Shown here piece by piece: positions 17,346-24,975 of a DNA stretch of 64,000 bases (position 1 is its first letter; each line of letters starts with the position of its first letter). The position numbers were made by a program, and so were the translations under genes. Source of the DNA: CAYPAV01 sp964408805 (GTDB lineage Bacteria; Pseudomonadota; Alphaproteobacteria; UBA8366); NCBI GenBank assembly GCA_964408805.1, contig CAYPAV010000005.1:207025-271024 (forward strand), written 5' to 3'. Under the pieces are notes generated by a model that did no database searches, was not told the DNA's origin, and saw nothing but the letters and a program-made list of their open reading frames with translations.

Positions 17346-17789
17346 TTATTTCTCCTCGGCATCGACACGCGCCAGCGCGCGGAGCCAGGTCTCGTTCAAC
17401 ATGGAGACCACCAGATTGTCGGTATCGATCCGGGCGCGGGCGGCGAGTGCCTCGGCCATCGCCACATCGGGGCCAAGTGCGAGAATGACGCGGCCGGAAA
17501 AATTCATCCGGGCGGGATCGGCAGGTTTCAAGTCACGGTCGAGGAAGCGGCCGCCGTGGTAGACCAGCAAGGTGTCGTCGGATCGCGTGGCGGCCGTGGC
17601 TTGGGCCGGGGTCTCCGGGGCGGCGGGTGCCAGTTTCGCGGCGACGATCCGGTTCGATTCCGTCGTCGCCTTCGCGGTCTCGCCGGCGGCCCCCATCGAG
17701 ACCATGGCCAGGATCATGATACTGAAGAACGCCATCGCCAATGCGAGGGCGACTTCCGTCATGGCGTTGCCGTAATGCGTCTCACCCAT
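17346..17789 (-). CDS. Small membrane protein with MotB-like N-terminus
   Basis: The protein has 147 residues. A short N-terminus 'HYGNAMTE' runs into one long transmembrane helix (about 11-33), then a Thr/Ala/Pro-rich linker and a small domain (about 75-147). The segment resembles the MotB N-terminus 'YADFMTA' before its helix, with Asn8 in place of the proton-carrying Asp and Glu12 nearby. No OmpA-type peptidoglycan-binding domain is visible. It is the natural candidate partner for the MotA-like channel at 9487-10011, but the resemblance is short and needs profile comparison. The SD CGAGGAG precedes the ATG. Confidence 0.5.
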   Translation of the reverse strand: MGETHYGNAMTEVALALAMAFFSIMILAMVSMGAAGETAKATTESNRIVAAKLAPAAPETPAQATAATRSDDTLLVYHGGRFLDRDLKPADPARMNFSGRVILALGPDVAMAEALAARARIDTDNLVVSMLNETWLRALARVDAEEK

Positions 17790-17843
17790 TTCGGGGTCTC
17801 CTCGAATGAACCTTCGAGAGAGGCTATGGACGCAACAGGGTGA

Positions 17844-20066
17844 TTATTCGGAGATGTCGGTGTCGGGCGACGTGCCCTTGGCCAGTTTCTCGTCGGGCAC
17901 GATTCTCTCGGCGACTGCACTGGCGATCGAGCCGTAGCCAACGGCGCGCGAGCCGTCGTATTCCGCCCGGCCGGCATAGGAGATCGCCCGATCCACTTCA
18001 CCGATCCAGGCCAAGGCCTGTCCCACTTCGTAGATGAATTTGCCGCGGCTCGCATCGAGGGCCGCATGAGCGGTGTTCCGCGCGTCTTCCAATTGACCTT
18101 TTTTGGCCTGTACGATGGCGATGTGTCCCAGGGCGCCCGCGCGCTGGGTTTCCTTTTTCTGGTCCTGAATCCGACCCGCAACTTCCAGGGCCTCGCGGTA
18201 ATCGCCATTGGCGGCGAGTTGCCAGGCCAGGCTCTTATAGGCCAAGTTCCGTTCGAACCGATCGGACAGACCCGCCGCGACCTGTACCCCGTAGCGCAGA
18301 AGGTCCCGCGCCTCGTCGTGCCGCTTTTTCTCGATATAGGCGGCGGCAACCCAGGTGGCCGCGCTCGCCTTCGGCAGACTATTTGGCATTTCGCGCGCAT
18401 AGTCGGCGCCACCCTCGAGATCGTCATTCCGCGCGATTGAACTCGCGATACCGCTGAGCGCCCAATTCCGCGTGCTTTCCGTGGCAATCGCCCGGGCGTT
18501 TCGGGTCGCCCGACCGACCTCGCCCACGCCGGCCAATTCCCTGGCCATCGACTGGCGTCCGGAATCGCGCTGATAGTCTTCCTTCAAGCGACTGAATGTC
18601 GCCTCGCCGCCCGAAAAATGTGCGTTGGCGCGCGACCACGCGCCCGCTTTCGCCAGCAATCCGGCAACATGGAATCGATGATACAATTCGTTCTTGGAGA
18701 GAAGCGAGAAGGCGCTTTCCGCAGCGTCGGCCGTCCGGATCATACCGTCTTCGTCGTCCTGCTTCTTGTAATGTGCGAACAGGGCACTGAACGCGTACAT
18801 TCGATCTTCCGCGGTCTCGATCGAGCGGGCAACCTCCGTCGCTTGCTCGACTCCCGCCGTCTTCACCAGCCCGTACATCGCATGGCGCAACGCATATCCG
18901 CGCTCGGACCGGTCGTGAATTTGGCGGGCCATGGCGAGCGCGCCGTCAAGATCGCCAAGCCGGGTTCGTGCGCCAATGATATAGCCGGTGCCGTACTTTC
19001 GGTCGCTCGCCTTCGGAATTCGCCGAATCAAGGACATCAACCGATCCAGTGTCGCCTGAGCATCACCGATCTCGCCGGTCGCGGCGGTGGGTGCCGACCG
19101 GCGTGGCGGCCGGCGCCGTTTCCGTTTCTTGGTGGAAGAGGCGGGCGGCGTCAGGGCGGCCAGGCGCCGCTTCGCCAGCCGGGCAAACGCGCCCTTCGGA
19201 AATTGCGCCAGATAATCCGCGTAATCAGCCGAATCCTTGCTGTCCTGGATCGATTGCCAAAACACGATCTCGGATGTCACGCCGGCGTTCGGTTTCGGAG
19301 CGGGTTCGGCCCTGCCGTCACCCGGTTTGAAATAGAAGTTCCCCTTCACCGACGAGTTGATCCACGGGTCTTGCCGGCCGTTGGTCGCCGCCGAGACGCG
19401 GGTCGCCGTTTCCTTGAAGACATTCTCCAAGGTAAGACCCGGCTTGCTCAAGACCCTCAATAGCTCGCCGGTGAAGACGCCATGCCCGCCTTTCGGCCCG
19501 TCTTCCGCGGTCTGTCCCGGCGCCGCGGAATAGAGAATCGCCGTTCCCTTGATCCCCGCCGGGATGACCGGGACTGACAAGCCGCGCGCCGCCGACCGGG
19601 TCCGCTTCGGCAAGGGGTTGTCGCGGCATGCATCCAGAATGACGATATTGAGCTTCGTCCCGGCGCGCTCCATGGCGCCTAGAAAATCGCCGGCGGGTAT
19701 GCCTTCGTATCGCAGATCGGCTTCGGTCTCGACCTCGGCGTCGGCGGGGATCAGCCAATTCTTGCCCTGCGCCTGAATGCCGTGGCCCGCATAAAAGACC
19801 AGCCCGACCTCGGCCCGCGCCAACCGGCCTTCGAAATCATCGAGCGCGCGGGCGAAGTCCCGGCGGCTGGCGTTCCGTTTCAGGATGACGTCGAAACCGA
19901 GCGATTTCAGCTTCGCCGCGATGCCTCTCGCATCGGTCGTTGCGTTGTTGAGGTCGGGGAGCGTCGAATATTTGTCCGTACCGATGACCAGCGCCACCCG
20001 CTTGGCCGCGTCCGCGGCACTCGCGGCGACCAAAAGCAGAGCGGCGATGACGATGGTGCGGATCAA
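17844..20066 (-). CDS. Exported caspase-like (C14) protease with helical repeats
   Basis: The protein has 740 residues with a signal peptide (1-20). The caspase p20-like domain (about 22-250) starts 'RVALVIGTDKYSTLPDLNNA' and contains catalytic His95 (YAGHG) and Cys147 (ILDACRDNP), so it should be active. A repeat at 266-305 ('FWQSI...YLAQFPKGAFARLA') also occurs in the other caspase. Residues about 335-715 are TPR-like helical repeats likely to bind partners. No ATG lies at the N-terminus; the TTG at 20066 is supported by GAGGGAG seven bases upstream and a proper signal peptide. Bacterial caspase homologues are usually considered cytosolic; this one is predicted periplasmic. Confidence 0.88.
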   Translation of the reverse strand: MIRTIVIAALLLVAASAADAAKRVALVIGTDKYSTLPDLNNATTDARGIAAKLKSLGFDVILKRNASRRDFARALDDFEGRLARAEVGLVFYAGHGIQAQGKNWLIPADAEVETEADLRYEGIPAGDFLGAMERAGTKLNIVILDACRDNPLPKRTRSAARGLSVPVIPAGIKGTAILYSAAPGQTAEDGPKGGHGVFTGELLRVLSKPGLTLENVFKETATRVSAATNGRQDPWINSSVKGNFYFKPGDGRAEPAPKPNAGVTSEIVFWQSIQDSKDSADYADYLAQFPKGAFARLAKRRLAALTPPASSTKKRKRRRPPRRSAPTAATGEIGDAQATLDRLMSLIRRIPKASDRKYGTGYIIGARTRLGDLDGALAMARQIHDRSERGYALRHAMYGLVKTAGVEQATEVARSIETAEDRMYAFSALFAHYKKQDDEDGMIRTADAAESAFSLLSKNELYHRFHVAGLLAKAGAWSRANAHFSGGEATFSRLKEDYQRDSGRQSMARELAGVGEVGRATRNARAIATESTRNWALSGIASSIARNDDLEGGADYAREMPNSLPKASAATWVAAAYIEKKRHDEARDLLRYGVQVAAGLSDRFERNLAYKSLAWQLAANGDYREALEVAGRIQDQKKETQRAGALGHIAIVQAKKGQLEDARNTAHAALDASRGKFIYEVGQALAWIGEVDRAISYAGRAEYDGSRAVGYGSIASAVAERIVPDEKLAKGTSPDTDISE

Positions 20067-20140
20067 CCTAAGTCTCCCTCTTCGCCTCGACTATGACAGG
20101 ATCAAGGGTGGTTTCATAGGTCTCCCGCCGGAATGCCCAA

Positions 20141-21706
20141 TCACTGCCGGCCGGCCTGGCCGGCGAAACGGCCGAAGAGACGGACGAGATCGTTCAGCAG
20201 GCGCCGTTCGCGCCGTTGGCGAGCTTGATCGGCGCGGCGCTGGCGTTTGGTCTCGACATGCCGGCGTTTCTCGGCGTTGCGGGTGGCGCGGAAGAGTTCG
20301 CGGCCGCGCTTGCGGGCGATTTTCGTGAAATGGCCGTTCGGAAAACGTCGCACGAAACGCCGGTGGCCTTGGAAATCGTCGCTCTGTTTCAACCGGTACC
20401 AGGCGATGAGTTCGGCCGCATCAACGGGTTTTACGTAATCGCGATGCACGAATGCGGGTGCCCCATCGGGCAATCGGATGCGATACCATGGCCGGCCGGT
20501 CACGCGGCCCGTGACGACCAGCCCCGCATCTCGCTGGGCAGTGCCAAGATAGCCGCCTTCGACCGAGGGCGACGCCCGAAGGTTGACGTTTTGGAGCGCC
20601 ACGAAGGTCGCCTCCGTCTCAATGACAACGGGAGACGGAGCCGCGCGCGGCGAGAGGCGAGCCAGCCTATTTCGGGCCAGCTTGGCGAAAACGCCGCCCG
20701 GAAACTTCTCGAGATAGGCCTCCAAATCGGCGGGGTCGTCGCTCGTCTTGATCGAGTTCCAAAACGCAATCTCGACCGAATTGCCGAGGGGCGGCGGCGG
20801 TGGCGGCGCCACCACCGTACCTTCCCCCGCCTCGAAGACGAAATCACCTTGATTGAAGCGCACATCCTGGAGACGCCCCCAGCGCGGCGTCTGCGCGGCA
20901 TCGGTCAGGCCGGCCATCGACTGCGAGAGGAAGAGGCCGAGTTCATCGCCGGTGACATAACCGTCGGTATTCGCGTCGGCCCGCGCCTCGCCCCGGATGG
21001 CGCGAAGGAAAAGCTCACGGAAACTGCCGTCGTCCCGCACTTCCTGGCCGGCGTCGCCGGAGGTCAGGAATTGCCGCACCGGTTTCGCCGTCTTGGCGCC
21101 GATGGCGGCGGGTGCGGCGGCGGCCCGGGCCCGGAAGATCGTGCCGGAGAAGCAGGAATCGAATATCGACAGTACATGCTTCGCCTCGGCAAGCCGCACC
21201 AACCCGCCGAAATCACGCATGTGGAGAGCCTTCACCTTGAACGCGGGATCGGCCGCAAGGGGGGCATCGGCCGGCACCAGGAAGCCTTCGCCGCCGATCG
21301 TCTGGCCATGTCCCGCGAACCAGAGGAACAGCCGGGCCTCGGGCTCGGCTCCCTGAATCGCGAAGAATTCCTTCAGGGTCCGGGACAGGTCGGCTGAATC
21401 GAGATTGAGCTTCAGGGTCACGTCGAAGCCCCGGCGCTCCAGCTCCCGCGCCACGGCGCGGGCATCGGCCACCGCCATTTTCAGGCGGGGCCAGCCATGG
21501 GTGTAGTCGTCGATGCCGATCACGAGGGCGCGGCTGTCTCCATAGAGGCGCAATTCCGGCCCGCTCGGAAGCACCGCGCCGCGCGGTCGGATGGTCAACC
21601 CCCGCGAGCCAGCCGCCGAGGCGTCCGCCATCCCGGCGGCAAAAAAGGCAAGCGCGCCGAGCGCGCCGAGCGCGCCGAGGATTAAATCTCGCGTTGGACC
21701 GGCCAT
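20141..21706 (-). CDS. Exported caspase-like (C14) protease with SH3 domain
   Basis: The protein has 521 residues with an N-terminal signal or anchor (about 7-32). The caspase domain (about 55-290) has catalytic His133 (WFAGHG) and Cys185 (IFDSCFSG), with an EF-hand-like insert 'DANTDGYVTGDE' (244-255) that could bind calcium. A poly-Pro hinge follows at 301-306, then a 'FW.SI..YLEKFPGGVFAKLA' repeat, a bacterial SH3 domain (about 365-426), and a very basic C-terminal tail (470-521). I chose the ATG at 21706 because it gives a normal signal peptide. As first gene of the block it is probably the promoter-proximal gene of the operon. Arg/Lys-rich tails may be cleavage sites for caspase homologues, which often prefer basic residues. 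Confidence 0.88.
   Translation of the reverse strand: MAGPTRDLILGALGALGALAFFAAGMADASAAGSRGLTIRPRGAVLPSGPELRLYGDSRALVIGIDDYTHGWPRLKMAVADARAVARELERRGFDVTLKLNLDSADLSRTLKEFFAIQGAEPEARLFLWFAGHGQTIGGEGFLVPADAPLAADPAFKVKALHMRDFGGLVRLAEAKHVLSIFDSCFSGTIFRARAAAAPAAIGAKTAKPVRQFLTSGDAGQEVRDDGSFRELFLRAIRGEARADANTDGYVTGDELGLFLSQSMAGLTDAAQTPRWGRLQDVRFNQGDFVFEAGEGTVVAPPPPPPLGNSVEIAFWNSIKTSDDPADLEAYLEKFPGGVFAKLARNRLARLSPRAAPSPVVIETEATFVALQNVNLRASPSVEGGYLGTAQRDAGLVVTGRVTGRPWYRIRLPDGAPAFVHRDYVKPVDAAELIAWYRLKQSDDFQGHRRFVRRFPNGHFTKIARKRGRELFRATRNAEKRRHVETKRQRRADQARQRRERRLLNDLVRLFGRFAGQAGRQ
21651..21677. repeat. Three perfect tandem copies of a 9-bp unit
   Basis: The unit agcgcgccg occurs three times in a row. 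On the minus strand it encodes the repeating Leu-Gly-Ala of the signal helix of the SH3-type caspase. As an in-frame repeat, copy-number changes would lengthen or shorten the hydrophobic segment by three residues without frameshift. Confidence 0.9.
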
Positions 21707-21864
21707 CCGTGCTCTCTTCCCGTGCTCCGCGTGGTTATGCAAACCCGGAGCCGGTTTTTCCATGCTGCCGGAGGTGACCGGACGGGTCAATGTGGAGCCG
21801 CGCGGGTTCGCCTGTCCCCATCGCCCGCCTATATAAAAGAAGTCCGTCGAGACCAACCGATTAG
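21707..21864. promoter_or_regulatory. Divergent intergenic region heading the protease block
   Basis: These 158 bases separate the first gene of the 20-gene minus-strand block from a plus-strand CoA-transferase, so they must hold promoters for both unless transcription enters from elsewhere. An AT-rich tatataaaag at 21831-21840 is the only obvious -10-like element; I see no convincing -35 box or operator. Confidence 0.3.
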
Positions 21865-23091
21865 ATGGAGACGATCGTGAGCGAGGAAGCGCCGCTGCCC
21901 CTGTCGGGCGTTAGGGTGATTGAGTTCTGCCAGACCATCATGGGCCCGTCCTGCGGTCTCGTCCTCGCCGATCTGGGCGCCGACGTGATCAAGGTGGAAC
22001 CGGCGCCGGGCGGCGACAAAACGCGCCAGCTGGCGGGGTTCGGTACCGGATTTTTCACTGCCTTCAACCGCAACAAGCGCGGCATCGCGATCGACGTGAA
22101 AAGTGCGGCTGGCCTAGCGGTGGCACAAAAGCTGATCGAGTCCGCCGACGTGGTGATCGAGAACTACGCCCCCGGCACCATGGATCGCCTCGGCATCGGC
22201 TGGGAAGAGATGTCGAAGCGGAATCCGGGGCTGATCTTCTGCTCGATGAAGGGGTTCCTGTCCGGGCCTTACGAGAATCGGCCGGCACTGGACGAAGTGG
22301 TGCAGTTCATGGGCGGCCTCGCCTATATGACGGGACCGCCCGGTCAGCCGCTTCGCGCCGGCTCCTCGGTGATCGACATCATGGGCGGGACCTATGGGGT
22401 GATCGGCATCATGGCCGCCCTTCGCGACCGCGACCGCACGGGCAAGGGCCAATTGGTCAAGAGTGCGCTCTACGAATCGACCATCCTGCTGATGATGCAG
22501 CACATGGCGGGCGGAGCGGCCCTGCAGCGCGAGGTGCCGCCGATGACCCAGCGCCTCCGCGCCTGGTGCGTCTACGAGTGTTTCGAGACCAAGGAAGGCG
22601 ACCAAATCTTCATCGGCATCACCAGCGACAACCACTGGGAACGGTTCTGCAAGCGCTTCGGCCACGAGGATTTGCTCGACGACCCGACGCTGAAAACCAA
22701 CGAGGACCGGGTCGCCAACCCGGATCGGGTGAAGCCGCTGGTCGCGGCCGCCTGCATCGAGCACAGCAAGGCCGAGATGTCGGCGATCGCCGAGGAGATC
22801 GGCATCCCCTTTGCCCCCGTCGCAAAGACGGAGGATCTCTACGACGATCCGCACCTAAACCACGATGGCCGGATGTGCGTGACCGACCTGCCGGACGGAC
22901 GCACGACCAAGCTGCCCCGAATTCCGGTCGAGGTCGGCGACCATCAGTTCGGCCTTCGCATTCAGCCGCCGGAGATCGGCGAGCACTCACGCGAGATTCT
23001 CAAGGATCTTGGTCTCGACGACACGGCGATCGCCGAGCTCGAGGCCTCGGCCGCGGTGAAATCCAAGGATCTCGCCGACGCGGCGGAATGA
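21865..23091 (+). CDS. CaiB/BaiF family III CoA-transferase
   Basis: This 408-residue enzyme is expected to move CoA between carboxylic acids. The family N-terminus 'LSGVRVIEFCQTIMGPSC' leads to 'LADLGADVIKVEP', and the catalytic Asp171 sits in 'GSSVIDIMGG', followed by the typical 'R-T-G-K-G' segment. The length is normal for a single-domain member. An in-frame GTG at 21877 has GGAG six bases upstream and could be the true start, four codons later. It converges with pyrD. The acid substrate is not evident. Confidence 0.93.
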   Translation: METIVSEEAPLPLSGVRVIEFCQTIMGPSCGLVLADLGADVIKVEPAPGGDKTRQLAGFGTGFFTAFNRNKRGIAIDVKSAAGLAVAQKLIESADVVIENYAPGTMDRLGIGWEEMSKRNPGLIFCSMKGFLSGPYENRPALDEVVQFMGGLAYMTGPPGQPLRAGSSVIDIMGGTYGVIGIMAALRDRDRTGKGQLVKSALYESTILLMMQHMAGGAALQREVPPMTQRLRAWCVYECFETKEGDQIFIGITSDNHWERFCKRFGHEDLLDDPTLKTNEDRVANPDRVKPLVAAACIEHSKAEMSAIAEEIGIPFAPVAKTEDLYDDPHLNHDGRMCVTDLPDGRTTKLPRIPVEVGDHQFGLRIQPPEIGEHSREILKDLGLDDTAIAELEASAAVKSKDLADAAE

Positions 23092-23104
23092 CGGTGAATG
23101 CCGG

Positions 23105-24049
23105 TTAGACCCCGCGCGACGCAGCGACCAGAGTCTCCTGCATTTCGTCGTCGCGGACGGCGCCGATCAGCTCGGTCACTTTGTCGATGCCGCGCTCGTC
23201 GCACCAGGCCTCGAGATCGTCGATGATTGCCGTCAGGGCGGTCGGGTTGCGAAAGCCCGCATAGCCGATGCCGACGCCATGCGCGCCCGCCAGCATGTAT
23301 TCCACCACGTCCTCGGCCTTGGTGACGCCGCCGATGCCGATCACCGGGATCGAGACCTCCTTCGCCACCTGGTAGACCATGCGCATGACGATCGGCTTCA
23401 AGGCCGGCGAGACCAACCCGCCGAAACCGTTGCCGAGCGCGGGCTTGAAGTTGTCGGTGCGGATCTTGAGCGAAAGAAACGTATTGGCGATCACCAGGGC
23501 GTCGGCCCCCGCCTCCTCGGCCGCGACACCAATCGAGACGATATCGCCGGCATTGGGCGAGAGCTTGGCCCATACCGGCTTCTCGGTGGCGGCGCGAATG
23601 CCTTCCATCACCATCCTGGTATGATCGTCTTGAAGGGCGAAATTGCCGCCGCTGGTGCTCCGCGTCGGGCAAGAGATATTGACCTCGATTACGTCGACGT
23701 CGGGCACGCTCAAGTCACGGGTCATGGCGGCGAATTCATCGGCCGTCTCGGCCGAGACGCTGACGATGAAGGGCGGGGTGAATTTTTTATATTCCGGCAC
23801 GATGTGGTCGAGGAAATAGTCGATCCCCTTCCCCGGCAAGCCGATCGACTGGATGATTCCCGCCTCGGTCTCCGCCATTCGCGGGGTCGGGTTGCCGTCC
23901 CTCGGCTCGCGGCAAATCGTCTTGGCGACCAACCCGCCAAGGCGGTTCAGGTCGATCACGTCGGCATAGTCGTAGGAGAAGGCGCCTGAGGCCGGCATCA
24001 CCGGATTGGCGAGTTCGACATCGCCAATCTTTACAGAAAGATCTACCAT
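23105..24049 (-). CDS. pyrD: Dihydroorotate dehydrogenase, class 1B catalytic subunit
   Basis: This cytosolic FMN enzyme of pyrimidine synthesis oxidises dihydroorotate to orotate. It has 314 residues, the usual class 1 size. The catalytic base Cys127 lies in 'EVNISCPTR', which marks class 1 (class 2 uses Ser). FMN-binding segments 'MPASGAFSYDY' (18-28) and 'IPVIGIGGVTKAEDV' are visible. It overlaps the end of pyrK, its electron-transfer partner, confirming class 1B. The loop after Cys127 ('RSTSGGNFALQ') is somewhat unusual. Confidence 0.92.
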   Translation of the reverse strand: MVDLSVKIGDVELANPVMPASGAFSYDYADVIDLNRLGGLVAKTICREPRDGNPTPRMAETEAGIIQSIGLPGKGIDYFLDHIVPEYKKFTPPFIVSVSAETADEFAAMTRDLSVPDVDVIEVNISCPTRSTSGGNFALQDDHTRMVMEGIRAATEKPVWAKLSPNAGDIVSIGVAAEEAGADALVIANTFLSLKIRTDNFKPALGNGFGGLVSPALKPIVMRMVYQVAKEVSIPVIGIGGVTKAEDVVEYMLAGAHGVGIGYAGFRNPTALTAIIDDLEAWCDERGIDKVTELIGAVRDDEMQETLVAASRGV

Positions 24050-24915
24050 CCGACCGCCTCCTGCATATTGAAAACCGGGCCTTCGCGGCAGACGCGCCGT
24101 AGAATCTGCTTGCCGTCGACTTCGAAAGTCCGGACGCAGATGTAGCAGGCGCCAAGGCCGCAGGCCATGAGCTGCTCCATCGCCACCTGACCCGGGATAC
24201 CGTGGGCCTTGCCCAGCCGCTTCATCAACATCAAGAGCCGGTTCGAGCCGCAGGTGAAGAAGGCGTCCGCCTTACCCGACGCGATCAACCCTTCGAGGAC
24301 TGCTTCCACGTTCTCGACGGCGCTGCTGCCGTCGCTGTCCAGCACTTCGACGATGTCGGCGCCCATGCCCGCGAACAGGTCCCGCGACATCACCAGATCG
24401 GGCGCACGCGCACTCAGGATCGCGGTAATTCCGATACCGGCTGCCGCGGCCATCTCGGAGAGCGGCGCCAATGTCGCCAGTCCGACACCCCGGCCCAGCA
24501 CAACGATATTGCGCCAGGACGGCGACAGTTTGAAGCCGATGCCGAGCGGCCCCGTGATATTGAATTCCTCGCCCGGCACCAGGATCGCCATGCCTTGGGT
24601 GCCGCGCCCCTCGCATTTGTAAAGGAATTCGAGACGCCCCGCCGCCGCATCGACCCGATAGATGCTCATCGGCCGGCGCATCCACACCTCGGCGCCGTCG
24701 GGCGACGGGCAGAGGAGATGGAAGAATTGACCCGCCTCGGCCCTCAACGCGCGTTCCGGCGCCTCCAGGACCATTCGCTTGTATTCGTCATTTACCCAGT
24801 CGTTGGAGACAACGTTGCAGATGAACTCGCCGGCCGGCCGATCTGCATAAGGGTCCGGGCCGCCCAGCCTGACCGGTGCGGCCGTGTATTTATCCGACGC
24901 CGTGTGGTCTATCAT
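24043..24915 (-). CDS. pyrK: Dihydroorotate dehydrogenase electron-transfer subunit
   Basis: This is an FAD and [2Fe-2S] protein that passes electrons from PyrD to NAD. It has 290 residues. An FAD-binding domain (about 30-130) contains 'RRPMSIYRVD', and an NAD-binding domain follows (about 130-245). Four Cys bind the iron-sulfur cluster near the C-terminus at about 252, 257, 260 and 276 in 'ACGLGACYIC' and 'RVCREGPVF'. It overlaps pyrD by seven bases. I chose the ATG at 24915; a TTG one codon earlier is possible but unnecessary. Confidence 0.9.
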   Translation of the reverse strand: MIDHTASDKYTAAPVRLGGPDPYADRPAGEFICNVVSNDWVNDEYKRMVLEAPERALRAEAGQFFHLLCPSPDGAEVWMRRPMSIYRVDAAAGRLEFLYKCEGRGTQGMAILVPGEEFNITGPLGIGFKLSPSWRNIVVLGRGVGLATLAPLSEMAAAAGIGITAILSARAPDLVMSRDLFAGMGADIVEVLDSDGSSAVENVEAVLEGLIASGKADAFFTCGSNRLLMLMKRLGKAHGIPGQVAMEQLMACGLGACYICVRTFEVDGKQILRRVCREGPVFNMQEAVGW

Positions 24916-24975
24916 CAAATAGTCGCCTTGCCTTGGGTGCCTTTCATATCACCTCGCCCCGCCCAGGCAAAATCC

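Noticed and set aside
9487..17789. Zorya anti-phage system
   Set aside because: A MotA-like and a possible MotB-like protein are present, but no ZorC, ZorD or ZorE helicase/nuclease homologue, and the MotB-like protein lacks an OmpA domain.
17844..21706. Bacterial gasdermin-caspase module or CRISPR-linked caspase
   Set aside because: I saw no gasdermin-like protein with a C-terminal autoinhibitory tail and no CRISPR or Cas gene in the window; both caspases are exported.
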